From Acetobacter ascendens (lineage in GTDB: Bacteria; Pseudomonadota; Alphaproteobacteria; Acetobacterales; Acetobacteraceae), in the NCBI RefSeq assembly GCF_001766235.1, contig NZ_CP015164.1, forward strand, positions 930,001-994,000: 64,000 nt of DNA, given 5' to 3'. Below, piece after piece: positions 29,866 through 39,487 of the stretch. A program made the position numbers and the translations under genes. Position 1 is the first letter of the stretch; each line of letters opens with the position of its first letter. Below the pieces are notes generated by a model, which saw nothing but the letters and a program-made list of their open reading frames with translations, searched no databases and was not told the origin of the DNA.

Positions 29866-30695
29866 TTAATGAGCATCCATCGTCCTACCTGCAGGATCTA
29901 CAGAATACTCTTGAAAACCTTGTTCGCTCCATGCCCAAAACGGCAACAGTGGCTGGTTCCATCTGCATTTTACGGGCTGATCTGGTTTCCACACCGGTAA
30001 AGAATCTTTTGTTAGCCGCAGCTCGCGTTGTTCTTACGGCAGATAAGGGTTTGGCGGAACAACTTGATCAGGCCGATGTGATGGTGGCTCCAAAATCTGT
30101 TCTGTTCCAAACGCCGCATGTGTTTACGCCCAGTGCGTTCAAAGTGCCTGATATTCCTGAACTTGAATTTTTCAATGGTCATGGCGGGTTTGCTGATAAT
30201 GGACAGGAATATGTGGTTGTGCTGGCATCTGGCCGCACAACGCCAGCCCCATGGATTAACGTTATTGCCAATGATACTGTGGGTTTTCAGGCTTCTGCCG
30301 AAGGCAGCGGCTACACATGGGCACTAAACAGCCGCGAGCACCAGATAACTCCGTGGTCCAATGACCCTGTTAGCAATCAACCGGGTGAAATTTTTTACCT
30401 ACGGGATGAAGATACTAAGGTATTATGGAGCCCCACAGCAGCTATCCGTCGCGATGTAGATGCAACCTATGTTAGCCGCCACGGGCGGGGTTATACGCGG
30501 TATGATCGTATTGCGCACGGTATAGGCAGCACGTTGTTGCAATATACACCGGTAAAAGACCCTATAAAGATTTCTCGCCTTCAACTGCATAATCTTTCTG
30601 GCCATGCCCGCACGCTTTCTCTTACCGGATATGTTGAATGGGTGCTTGGCACGGCGCGCGCTAAAACAGCGTCCTTCATTACAACGGAAATAGAT
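29859..30695 (+). pseudogene. Cyclic beta-1,2-glucan synthase, third fragment (after frameshift)
   Basis: This frame takes up the protein after the lost base (LINEHPSSYLQDLQNTLENLVRS) and continues through a GH94-related beta-sandwich: LEFFNGHGGFADNGQEYVV, TPAPWINVIANDTVGFQASAEGSGYTW and LWSPTAAIRRD. It ends at TTEID, where the IS5-family element is inserted after AGAT. It is out of frame with the fragment before and in frame with the one after the IS (IDDATEALFAYNRW). Confidence 0.83.
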
Positions 30696-31987
30696 GGAGG
30701 GATCGAAGAACCGTTGGTTGATGCGCTTGGCTCGTGATTTCAGGCTTTTGGCGATTTGATTGACGGTTTTTGGGGTAGCTTTTGATCTGCGTTTTGAGCA
30801 GATCGGGGACTGCCGTCCCGCTGGATGACTACGCGCTCGCGTTCAACCTTTCGAGGAAGAGGAAGCGGCGCATGTTGTAGACGATATTGGCCAGCCCGAT
30901 CCTCATGGTGGCCCGGGTGATACCGACAGTTCGGATGAACAACCCCGTCTGTGATTTCTGGTCGGCAAAGACGTGCTCGACGCGTGATCGGATCACGGAC
31001 TTTCCAGCATTCGATTTCTGGATATGTCGGGGCATAGGCTTGAGATGCGGCTTTTTTCTGTGAACCTTTGAGACAAAACCCTCTTTGTCCATGAAGTCCT
31101 CATTCGCTTTCGAGCGATAAGCTGTATCAGCCCAAACGCTTGAGGCCGTATTGGTTTTATCTAACAGCCCCTCTCTCAATCGCGCACCATCACTGGCGGC
31201 GGCATCCGTCGTCTTCCATTTTCGGATGAACCGAAACTTCCGGTCGATGGAGACGTGGGATTTGTAGCCAAAGAACGGGATGGCGAGATCGCTCGACGGT
31301 ATGGTTCCATCGTCCTGCCGCTTCGCCTTCGTGAACTTAAGTGTCCATCGTGCATGACGATCCTTATGCGACCTCTTTGCGGGCTTGTCCTGCCAGTCTT
31401 CTGGAATACGTCCTGCCCGGAGATCCGCTTTCTCAGCGTTCGTATTGCGCTGCTTTGGAGCAGCCACCAGTGTTGCATCCAGGATCTGACCAGACATCGG
31501 GAGATAACCGGCGTTCCGCAGGGTCGCGTCAAATCGGTCAAACAGCCTTTCAATGGCACCCGCCTGTGTCAAACGCTCACGAAACAGCCAGACCGTTTTG
31601 GCATCCGGCACGCGGTCCGACAGCCCCAATCCCAGAAAGCGCATGAACGACAGGCGGTCGTTGATCAGATACTCTGTCCGTTCATCAGACAAATTGTTCA
31701 ACGTCTGGATGACCAGAATTTTGAACATCAGCACCGGATCAAACGGCGGACGTCCGCCTTTACTTCCGTCTGAATAGGCCAGAGCCAGCTCCAGATCAGG
31801 GCGGAACACCTCAAAATCCACAGTCCGGGAAAAGGCCTCCAGCTGATCGCCAAGCCCGCTCAGCCGAGCAAGGCGCTCTTCAACATCAAAGAAACCAGGC
31901 TGCTTCATCTTCCACCATCCCCAATCAACGCCGAAGAAATGGAATCACACAGAACAGCTCAGAACCAAAGGGTTTTTCGAACCCTCC
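30696..31987 (-). mobile_element. IS5-family element (~1292 bp), copy 1
   Basis: The ends are inverted repeats beginning GGAGGG(T/A)TCGAA, with AGAT duplicated on both sides (30692-30695, 31988-31991). It interrupts the cyclic-glucan synthase pseudogene; removing it with one AGAT restores the reading frame exactly, so this was a simple insertion. A second copy of the same element sits at 49922-51211. Confidence 0.9.
30829..31908 (-). CDS. IS5-family transposase (359 residues), copy 1
   Basis: Intact IS5-type DDE transposase. The N-terminal DUF772-like part is seen (GGRPPFDPVLMFKILVIQTLNNLSDE, FMRFLGLGLSDRVPDAKTVW). Catalytic motifs are SGQILDATLVAAPKQRN (Asp), VWADTAYRSKANEDFM (Asp) and VIRSRVEHVFADQKSQ (Glu). 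It differs from copy 2 at roughly twenty residues, so the two copies have separate histories. Confidence 0.92.
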   Translation of the reverse strand: MKQPGFFDVEERLARLSGLGDQLEAFSRTVDFEVFRPDLELALAYSDGSKGGRPPFDPVLMFKILVIQTLNNLSDERTEYLINDRLSFMRFLGLGLSDRVPDAKTVWLFRERLTQAGAIERLFDRFDATLRNAGYLPMSGQILDATLVAAPKQRNTNAEKADLRAGRIPEDWQDKPAKRSHKDRHARWTLKFTKAKRQDDGTIPSSDLAIPFFGYKSHVSIDRKFRFIRKWKTTDAAASDGARLREGLLDKTNTASSVWADTAYRSKANEDFMDKEGFVSKVHRKKPHLKPMPRHIQKSNAGKSVIRSRVEHVFADQKSQTGLFIRTVGITRATMRIGLANIVYNMRRFLFLERLNASA

Positions 31988-33863
31988 AGATGACGCCACA
32001 GAGGCGCTATTTGCTTACAACCGTTGGAGTGCCGTTTACGGTGGCCGCGTAGCCTTTGCTGATATTGGTGGCTACGTCACAGCCTGCTCGGGGGACCGCA
32101 CAACCTTTGTTGGCAGAAACGGTACATTAGATAGCCCGTATGCCCTAACACTGGCAGATACCGTGCAGGGCAGTACAGGTGCTGGGCTTGATCCATGCGG
32201 TGTTTTGCAAACCATTGTTACCCTACCGGCAGATGGACGGGTGGAAATTGTTTTCCTGCTAGGAGAAGCAGAAAACGAGGCTGAAGCCAGACAGATGATT
32301 GCCCATTACCGGACAGTTGATCTTGATACCGTTTTGGATGAGATCAAACAGCAGTGGAACCGTATTTGTGGTTCCATTCAGGTTAAAACGCCAGATCGTA
32401 GCATGGATATCATGCTGAATGGTTGGCTATTGTACCAAACACTTTCCAGCCGTGTGCGCGCCCGGGCAGGTTTTTATCAGGCCAGTGGCGCTTATGGTTT
32501 TAGAGATCAGCTGCAGGATGGCATGGCTCTTGCAGCCTCCTGCCCTGCTTTGGTGCGGGAACATCTTGTTCGTGCCGCTTCCCGACAGTTTGTAGAAGGC
32601 GATGTGCAGCATTGGTGGCTGCCGCAAACGGGGGCTGGGGTGCGCACCCATATTTCGGATGATTGCACATGGCTTGGTTACACAGTTGCACATTACGTAA
32701 CCACAACGGGAGATATTGCCGTTCTGGATGAAAATATTGGTTTTCGGGAAGCCCCTCCGCTGCCCATAACCGAGCACGATAACTTTATGGTGCCAGCGCA
32801 TTCGGCAGAAAGTGCAACGCTTTTTGAACATTGTGCGCGTGCGCTTGATCGGAGCCTTGCCGTGGGTGTGCATGGCCTTCCGCTCATGGGCACGGGGGAC
32901 TGGAACGACGGTATGAACCGTGTGGGAGAACAGGGCCGTGGAGAAAGCGTATGGCTTGGCTGGTTCCTCTACACCACACTTGAGATATTTATCCCTATTG
33001 CCCGTGCCCGTAATGAAGATATGCGGGCGGATAAATGGCAGCAGCATACCCGCAAACTGGCCAGGGCATTGGAACATACATGGGATGGAGATTGGTACCT
33101 GCGGGCCTATTTTGATGATGGCACACCTCTTGGCTCCCACACTATGCCGGAATGTCAGATAGATGCCATTTCCCAATCATGGTCTGTGCTGTCTGGTGCT
33201 GCCATGCCGGAACGGGCCAACCATGCCATGCGCTCTGCTATTCATCGGTTAGTAAGGCAGCAGGATGGGCTTATTCTTGTACTTACGCCGCCGTTTGATA
33301 AAGCCATGCCAGACCCCGGCTATATCCGAGGGTACCCACCTGGTATACGTGAAAACGGCGGCCAGTACACCCATGCGGCTTTATGGACAGTTATGGCTAT
33401 AGCGGTTTTGGGTGATGGTAATCTGACCCAAACGTTGTTCCATATGCTCAACCCCATCACCCATAGCCAGACGCCGGAACAAGCGGCACGTTACAAACTA
33501 GAGCCCTACGTTATTGCCGCAGATGTGTATTCCGAAGCCCCGCATGTTGGGCGTGGTGGATGGTCTTGGTACACAGGATCTGCCGGTTGGATGCAACGGG
33601 TGGGAACCGAGACTATTCTTGGGGTGCGCATCCATGCGGACAAGCTTTTGATAGACCCGTGTATTCCGCAGCATTGGCCGGAATTTGAGGTAACATTGCA
33701 ATGGAAAACAGCGCGTTACAGTATTTTGGTAAAAAACCCAGATCATGTCTGCCGTGGTGTAAGAAAGATCAGCATAGATGGTGTGCAAACCTACATGATG
33801 CATGAAGTGAATATGCAAGATGATGGTCTTTTACATAAAGTAGAAGTGATCCTTGGTTCGTGA
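31988..33863 (+). pseudogene. Cyclic beta-1,2-glucan synthase, C-terminal fragment (GH94 phosphorylase-like)
   Basis: The reading frame continues from the AGAT target (DDATEALFAYNRWSAVYGGRVAF) through a GH94 (alpha/alpha)6-barrel. Motifs include YQASGAYGFRDQLQDGMAL, HISDDCTWLGYTVAHYV, GTGDWNDGMNRVGEQGRGESVW, the catalytic-type Asp in the GDWNDGMN motif, and RENGGQYTHAALWTVMA. It ends with the normal beta-sandwich tail and a TGA at 33861. In NdvB this domain sets glucan length by phosphorolysis. The longest frame with a start begins at GTG 32163, but that is an internal codon. Summed coding length of all fragments is ~2650 codons, against ~2800-2900 recalled for the family. Confidence 0.87.
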
Positions 33864-33928
33864 ATATCTGATAAACATGGAGCGAATACCACTTTCTTCC
33901 CGTTCATGCCGCTATTAGGGAGATCAAT

Positions 33929-35269
33929 ATGCGTCGTATGTTTTTCATCACAACAGCTTTGTTCATGACAACTCCGGCGCTTGCAGCCTCATCACCTCCT
34001 GTTGCGCTCACGCATGTGCGTATTGTGGATGGCACAGGGGCGGCCCCCATAGAAGATGCAACACTTGTTATGCAGGGAGATCATATTCTTGCAGTGGGCA
34101 AGGGGGTGGCTATTCCCAAAGATGCCAAAGTGCTGGATCGTTCAGGAGATACGGTCTTGCCCGGCATTATCTCCGATCACAGCCATGTTGGGCAATATGA
34201 GGGTGTAACCACGGGCTCTCAATTTTATACACGTGCCAATATTATGGCGGCCCTTGGGCAGTATCGTCGCTATGGTGTCACCACGGTTACGGCATTGGGC
34301 AATAACGTGCCAGATGTGTTTGACCCACTCCGTAAGGAAGCACATGCAGGTAAAACACCGGCAGATTTGTTCGGGGTTGATCAAGGCATTGGCGTGCCCA
34401 ATGGTGCATCGCCTGTAAATGTTGCCCCTAACCAGCTTTTCCGCCCCAAAACAGCCAATGAAGCCCGAGAAGCCGTGGACACAATGGCAGATGAAGGTAC
34501 GGATCTGGTTAAAATCTGGGTTGATGATTTTGATGGTACGCTACCCGTTAAAATGAGCCCGGATATTATTGCTGCTGTTGTAGAGGAATCCCACAAACGC
34601 AAGCTGCGTGTGGCAGCGCATATTCATGATCTGGAAGATGCCCAGCATGTTGTTGCTGCCGGGGTGGATATTCTTGCTCATGGCGTGCGGGATAAACCCG
34701 TTACGCCAGATTTGATTGCAACGCTGAAATCCCACGGTATCTGGTATATTGCCACCCTTCAGTTGGATGAAGCCACAACAGCATGGGCTGATCGCACACA
34801 GTGGACGCAAACACCATTTGCAATAGCGGGTCTTTCTGGCCCTCTACAAAAACAGATTAACGATCCAGCATGGCAGGCACAGCACAAAGCAGGCAAACAA
34901 GCAGAGTTTGCCCGTACATCTTTAGCAATGAACCTGCAAAACCTGAAAACACTGCATGATGCTGGTGTAAAAATTGGCTTTGGCACAGATAGCGGCGCTA
35001 CCCCTTTGCGGGTGCCGGGTGTGGCAGAACATCGAGAACTGGCCCTTACAGTGCAAGCGGGTCTGACACCTTTGGAGACCATTCATATCGCCACCCAGAA
35101 CGCAGCAGATTTGCTGAATCTGTCTGATCGGGGCGTATTGACGCCGGGTAAACGGGCAGATGTAATGGTTGTTGCCGGTAACCCTACCACCAATATAGAA
35201 AATGCCGATAAGATTATTGAAACATGGGAAAACGGCGTAGCCATTTCTCCCCCTGTACTGCAAAAATAA
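33929..35269 (+). CDS. Exported amidohydrolase (imidazolonepropionase/prolidase-like)
   Basis: This 446-residue protein has a clear signal peptide (residues 1-19, ending TTPALAAS), so it acts in the periplasm. Metal-dependent amidohydrolase motifs are visible: the first HxH as DHSHVG (~residue 85), DLVKIWVDD with the bridging Lys, RVAAHIHD (metal His), AHGVRD, GFGTDSG with the catalytic Asp, and the C-terminal PGKRADVMVV beta-strand. By family it hydrolyses an amide or peptide bond; the substrate is unknown. It lies 65 bases after the glucan-synthase pseudogene but probably has its own promoter. Confidence 0.88.
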   Translation: MRRMFFITTALFMTTPALAASSPPVALTHVRIVDGTGAAPIEDATLVMQGDHILAVGKGVAIPKDAKVLDRSGDTVLPGIISDHSHVGQYEGVTTGSQFYTRANIMAALGQYRRYGVTTVTALGNNVPDVFDPLRKEAHAGKTPADLFGVDQGIGVPNGASPVNVAPNQLFRPKTANEAREAVDTMADEGTDLVKIWVDDFDGTLPVKMSPDIIAAVVEESHKRKLRVAAHIHDLEDAQHVVAAGVDILAHGVRDKPVTPDLIATLKSHGIWYIATLQLDEATTAWADRTQWTQTPFAIAGLSGPLQKQINDPAWQAQHKAGKQAEFARTSLAMNLQNLKTLHDAGVKIGFGTDSGATPLRVPGVAEHRELALTVQAGLTPLETIHIATQNAADLLNLSDRGVLTPGKRADVMVVAGNPTTNIENADKIIETWENGVAISPPVLQK

Positions 35270-35376
35270 AAAGCAGAATTTAAAACCCCCCGCTTTTTGC
35301 TCTAGACGCTGAAAAGGCGGGACCCTTACGTTTTATGGAAGGGAATTACTACTTACTGTGGCCGGTTTAAGCCGCA

Positions 35377-35577
35377 CTATGCTGCATTAAAGTGGCTAAG
35401 GTTCAATTGCATAGCGCAGCGGGTTTGTTGAGGGAAACCACTTTCTACCTCATCTTGTAATACGGTCGCTAATCTTGGATTTATCAAGCTTTCAGGAAGA
35501 ATTTTAAACCCAAAACGCGTATAAAAAGGCGCATTCCACGGCAGTTCCCGAAAAGTCGTAAGAGTGACTGCGCTTAG
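35377..35577 (-). pseudogene. GNAT acetyltransferase, C-terminal fragment
   Basis: About 66 residues carry the tail of a GNAT fold: SAVTLTTFRELPWNAPFYTRFGF, the beta5-alpha5 region with the typical APFYxxxGF motif, followed by an ~40-residue tail. The N-terminal part lies 2.3 kb away at 37897-38242, separated by IS12528 copy 2 and IS1452. The apparent start (GTG in the IS end) is artificial. Confidence 0.82.
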
Positions 35578-36988
35578 CACTACAGTTGCATTTTATGTTG
35601 AGTTCTGAATCTATGGGTAACCATGATTCAGGATATGATGAGTGGCGGTGCGTCTGTTGAAGAGACGCTAGAATTATGGGGGCGCTCGCTTCGGTCCGCC
35701 AAGGATCGGATGGCGCCGCTGTTCACGCAAAAACGTGTCGTAGATTCAGCCTGTGCTTTTCTTGATATTTTGATTGGCAATGAACCACGCAAGACGGGAT
35801 GGATGCGAGCGGAAGCCGCAGGAGATCCTGGTCCATGGGGGCAGCAGGCGCTTCTGGGGCGCGGGCACTGGGATGCCGATGCCCTTCGTGATGTCGTTAG
35901 GGATTATGTGATCGAGCATCTGGGCACTGAAGAGGGCGTGCTGGTCATCGATGAGACCGGTTTTCTGAAGAAGGGTCAGGCGTCCTGCGGTGTGGGGCGG
36001 CAGTATACGGGATCTGCCGGCAAGATCACGAACTGCCAGATTGGTGTATTTGCCACCTATGTATCGGCGCGGGGCCATGCCTTTGTGGACCGCGCCCTGT
36101 ATCTCCCGAAAGACTGGACATCGAACCGTGAGCGCCTGAAGCAGGCCCACGTTCCCGATGACGTGGTGTTTGCAACCAAACCGGCGTTAGCCTCGATGAT
36201 GATTGAGCGGAGTATTGAGGCCGGTGTGCCCTTCCGCTGGGTTGCAGCAGACAGCGTGTATGGCGTCGGCGATGTGGAACGCACGCTTCGCCGGGCAGGA
36301 ATTGGATATGTTCTTGGGGTCAAGGGCAATCACTGGTTCGGATCATGGGCAACGGAACCGCTGATTGCCGGAGAGGCGAAAGATATTGCAGCAGGACTGC
36401 CAGACCAGGCCTGGCGTCGTCTGTCAGCGGGGCACGGCACAAAAGGTGAGCGACTTTATGACTGGGCGTATCTTCCGCTTGCTGATCTGGATGCTGAAGA
36501 ATTTGACAGCCCTATAGCCGGACCATGGACACGTGGCCTGTTGATCCGCCGAAACATCTCTGACGGGGACCTTGCCTATTTTACGACCTGGAGCCCGAAA
36601 GGGACAACCACGCAGGAACTCGTGAACGTTGAAGGGACGCGCTGGAGGATCGAAGAATGTTTCGAGACGGCCAAAAACGAATTTGGTCTTGATCATAACG
36701 AGACCCGCTCCTGGCATGGTTGGCATCGGCATGTCTCTCTGGTCATGCTGGCCTATGCCGTCATGGCAAGTGTCCGGTATCAGGCAAACTCATTGAAACC
36801 GAAAAAAACACAACGCAGAACACGATAATCGTCGTCCGCTGGTCCATTCAGGAAATCAGGCGCCTCGTCGTAAAACTTGCACAACGCAGACTACCCGTCC
36901 CTCACATCCTCAGATGGTCCGTCTTTCGACGAACGCATCAGGTCAGCGCTATCCGCGCTCACTCACGACACAAAATGCAACTGTAGTG
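35578..36988 (+). mobile_element. IS1452-type (IS701 family) element
   Basis: The element is exactly 1411 bp with ends CACTACAGTTGCATTTT.. inverted at the right. The 4-bp duplication is TTAG (35574-35577 and 36989-36992), matching the YTAR target preference I recall for IS701-family elements. Size and transposase fit IS1452 of A. pasteurianus. The target TTAG straddles the junction between host DNA and the left end of IS12528 copy 2, so IS1452 arrived after IS12528. Confidence 0.92.
35623..36828 (+). CDS. IS701-family transposase (IS1452)
   Basis: This 401-residue DDE transposase appears intact. Motifs: GVLVIDETGFLKKGQASCGVGRQYTGSAGKITNCQ (first Asp, characteristic of IS701), RWVAADSVYGVGDVERTL (second Asp) and RWRIEECFETAKNEFGLDHNETR (Glu). 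ATG 35623 starts 45 bases inside the left end. Confidence 0.94.
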   Translation: MIQDMMSGGASVEETLELWGRSLRSAKDRMAPLFTQKRVVDSACAFLDILIGNEPRKTGWMRAEAAGDPGPWGQQALLGRGHWDADALRDVVRDYVIEHLGTEEGVLVIDETGFLKKGQASCGVGRQYTGSAGKITNCQIGVFATYVSARGHAFVDRALYLPKDWTSNRERLKQAHVPDDVVFATKPALASMMIERSIEAGVPFRWVAADSVYGVGDVERTLRRAGIGYVLGVKGNHWFGSWATEPLIAGEAKDIAAGLPDQAWRRLSAGHGTKGERLYDWAYLPLADLDAEEFDSPIAGPWTRGLLIRRNISDGDLAYFTTWSPKGTTTQELVNVEGTRWRIEECFETAKNEFGLDHNETRSWHGWHRHVSLVMLAYAVMASVRYQANSLKPKKTQRRTR

Positions 36989-36991
36989 TTA

Positions 36992-37896
36992 GAGCCCTTT
37001 TGGAAATTCGCTATGATAGGTTTTCAAGAGGTTTTGAGCGTGATTCAAAGGCAGGATGTGGACGCCAGCACAACGAGGCCGCATGGCCGGAATTACACGC
37101 AAGACGAAACGCTATCCGTCTGATCTGACAGATGAGGAATGGGAGCGCATAGCGCCTCTGATGCCCCCTGCGAACCGGCGTGGTCGGAAACGGACAACCG
37201 ATTTCCGTGAGATCATCAATGCTCTGCGCTATCTCGTGCGCTCAGGCTGCGGTTGGGAGATGCTTCCGGTTCATTTTGGCCCATGGCAAACGGTTTACTG
37301 GTGGTTCCGCAGGCTGATGCGCCGTTTCCTGTTCCAGACCATTCATGATGTCTGTCTGATGCTCGATCGTGAAGCGACAGGACGCGAAACCAGTCCATCG
37401 GGTGGTGTCATTGATAGCCAGAGTATCAAGGCACCCCACGCAAAGACACGTGGTTATGACGCAGGCAAGAAGATCGTCGGTCGGAAACGTCACATCGCAG
37501 TTGATACGGATGGCCGCCTTCTCCTGGTCCAGCTGACAACAGCCGATATTTCGGACAGTGCAGGAGGACAGATGATCCTTGATGCCATTCGTAAACGCTG
37601 GCCTTGGGTGAAGCACCTGTTTGCCGATGGAGCCTATGACCGCCTCCAGTTGATGGATAAGGCCACTTTTCTCGACTTCACAGTCGAGATCATCCGGCGG
37701 TCAGAGACAGCAAAAGGGTTTGAAATCCTGCCGCGTCGGTGGGTTGTGGAACGGACCTTCGGTTGGATGATCCGCTGGCGTCGCCTTGTGAAGGACTACG
37801 AACAGCGGATCGACGTCGCAGAGGCCATGATCCACATCGCCATGGGAAGCCTCATGCTACGCCGAAACGCTCATCCGTGAATTTCCAAAAGGGCTC
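36992..37896 (+). mobile_element. IS12528-type (IS5 family) element, copy 2
   Basis: 905 bp with the same terminal repeats as copy 1 but in the opposite orientation. It interrupts a GNAT gene on the minus strand. The base triplets next to the ends are TTA (left) and TAA (right), which share TA but not a perfect 3-bp duplication. The left end now abuts the right-hand TTAG duplication made by IS1452. Confidence 0.9.
37056..37880 (+). CDS. IS5-family transposase (IS12528 copy 2)
   Basis: 274 residues, with the same protein sequence as copy 1 (24606-25430) and the same DDE motifs (GGVIDSQSIKAPH, LFADGAYDR, VVERTFGWMIRW). It appears functional. The near-identity of copies 1 and 2 points to recent transposition. 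Confidence 0.93.
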   Translation: MWTPAQRGRMAGITRKTKRYPSDLTDEEWERIAPLMPPANRRGRKRTTDFREIINALRYLVRSGCGWEMLPVHFGPWQTVYWWFRRLMRRFLFQTIHDVCLMLDREATGRETSPSGGVIDSQSIKAPHAKTRGYDAGKKIVGRKRHIAVDTDGRLLLVQLTTADISDSAGGQMILDAIRKRWPWVKHLFADGAYDRLQLMDKATFLDFTVEIIRRSETAKGFEILPRRWVVERTFGWMIRWRRLVKDYEQRIDVAEAMIHIAMGSLMLRRNAHP

Positions 37897-38242
37897 TAAG
37901 CTGGTATGCTTTTGCCCAACTACATGCCGTGAAAAGAAGTGCTGTTCCTATTCCCCGCCCCTGCTCTTTCTTACAAACGGACATTTCAAGAATATGAAAC
38001 TCCTGTGCGTATATTCGCGCACAGAGAAAAGCGATAGGTTGACCGTTATTATCAACAGCAACCCAACTTGTGCCTGCGGTTATGGCAGAAAGATGTATAT
38101 CCACCTGCAAAACAGTATGATCGGCTATCCAGCTTAATGAAGGGATCTGCCGGAAAATCTGCGCAGCAGATTGCTCAATAAGTGCAAGAACAGGCACATC
38201 CCCAATGCACGTCTTACGTATGGTGAAATCGGATTTATTCAT
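37897..38242 (-). pseudogene. GNAT acetyltransferase, N-terminal fragment
   Basis: About 115 residues from ATG 38242 (MNKSDFTIRKTCIGDVPVL) carry the GNAT beta1-beta4 core and the acetyl-CoA loop. The loop lies in HILEMSVCKKEQGRGIGTALLFTACSWAKAYQL, where QGRGIGTA is the Q/RxxGxG/A signature. The frame then runs into IS12528. It would join SAVTLTTFRELPW at 35577 to give a normal ~180-residue acetyltransferase. Substrate is unknown. It is divergent from the riboswitch and thiD. Confidence 0.85.
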
Positions 38243-38467
38243 TTTTCCATCTGCAATGTATTACGCCACAAATTCATAAGGCAACCATGCATAAGCCCCA
38301 CCTTACCAGACATGCTTTGCGTATCAGGAACAAAACACCACGCATTATGATTTATACGATCAACCTGAAGATGTGGCGCAAGCCATTGCAAGGCTGAAGA
38401 ATTCTACCAAACCTATATTTAATATGACGTGCATAAAAGGCCTTGTCCTGATACATTGCATATTACC

Positions 38468-38562
38468 GAGGGGTGCTCCGACAAGGGGCTGAGATATTGC
38501 AGAGCCAACAGGCAGCGTAATGACCCTTTGAACCTGATCCGGGTTATGCCGGCGAAGGGACA
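38468..38562 (+). promoter_or_regulatory. TPP riboswitch (THI element)
   Basis: The conserved parts of the thiamine pyrophosphate aptamer are readable: GAGGGGTGCTC at the 5' side, GGGGCTGAGAT, then ACCCTTTGAACCTGATCCGG and GTTATGCCGGCGAAGGGA. It ends ~78 bases before the thiD start. By family knowledge TPP binding lowers expression of the downstream gene; the short space after the aptamer (AGGGACAGGTTTTACCCCCCT) could form the expression platform. Confidence 0.95.
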
Positions 38563-38639
38563 GGTTTTACCCCCCTATCCTTTTTGCTGGAATTGCGCGG
38601 CAGGGAGCCACGTTCTTGCGAAAAGGGAATTGCTTGACC

Positions 38640-39440
38640 ATGATCGCCAATGTTTTGAGTATTGCCGGCACCGACCCAACAGGTGGCGCGGGGATTCATG
38701 CGGATATTAAAGCATTTTCGGCCATGGGGGCTTATGGCATGGCGGCCATTACGGCTGTTGTAGCCCAGAACACCCAAGGCGTACGATCCTTTGTGGCGCT
38801 AGACCCGCAATTTGTGGGCGAACAGATTGATAGCGTGTTTGATGATGTAAGGGTGGATGCCGTTAAAATTGGGATGGTCCCCAACAGCGGCATTGCCGAA
38901 GTGATTGCAGAACGTCTGCATCATCATGGTGCAAAAAATATTGTGCTTGATCCGGTTATGGTAGCCAAAAGTGGAGATCACCTTCTGGAAGGCAATGCCG
39001 TCAGGGCTCTCAGAGATCTTTTGGTGCCACTTGCAACGCTTATTACCCCCAACCTGCCAGAAGCGGGCGTTTTACTGAATGCTGATCCCACATGGACACT
39101 GGATGAAATGCGCTTACGAGTAAAAGAGTTGGCCAAGCTGGGGTCGGAATGGGTTTTGTTAAAAGGCGGACACCTTGAAGGATCAACCGAGAGTATTGAT
39201 CTACTTTATGGCACAGGTGAAATTATTGAGTTTGCAGCGCCCCGTATCCACACACGTAATGATCATGGTACCGGCTGCACACTTTCTGCGGCAATAGCAG
39301 CTTTGCTACCAGCCAAGTCGGTGGAAGAGAGCGTGCGTGAAGCAAAAGTATATCTACATGGCGCACTAGCGGTAAGTGATACGCTTGATGTCGGGCATGG
39401 CCACGGCCCTCTGCACCATTTCCATCATTTGTGGAAATAA
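38640..39440 (+). CDS. thiD: Hydroxymethylpyrimidine/phosphomethylpyrimidine kinase ThiD
   Basis: About 266 residues from ATG 38640 (MIANVLSIAGTDPTGGAGIHAD). It phosphorylates HMP to HMP-P and then HMP-PP for thiamine synthesis. Ribokinase-fold motifs: SIAGTDPTGGAGIHADIKAF at the N-terminus, DPVMVAKSGDHLL in the middle, and the anion hole/catalytic NDHGTGCTLSAAIAALL at ~residue 213. An in-frame TTG at 38616 lies further upstream, but homology starts at 38640. The TPP riboswitch immediately upstream confirms the pathway. Confidence 0.95.
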   Translation: MIANVLSIAGTDPTGGAGIHADIKAFSAMGAYGMAAITAVVAQNTQGVRSFVALDPQFVGEQIDSVFDDVRVDAVKIGMVPNSGIAEVIAERLHHHGAKNIVLDPVMVAKSGDHLLEGNAVRALRDLLVPLATLITPNLPEAGVLLNADPTWTLDEMRLRVKELAKLGSEWVLLKGGHLEGSTESIDLLYGTGEIIEFAAPRIHTRNDHGTGCTLSAAIAALLPAKSVEESVREAKVYLHGALAVSDTLDVGHGHGPLHHFHHLWK

Positions 39441-39487
39441 TGGTTTTATCGGCATCAAACTACATGATGCCGATAAACAGAGCGGTA

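Noticed and set aside
35290..35340. Possible terminator after the amidohydrolase (CCCGC-TTTTT..AAAAGGCGGG)
   Set aside because: The arms pair only with a bulge and the T-run is internal; not convincing.
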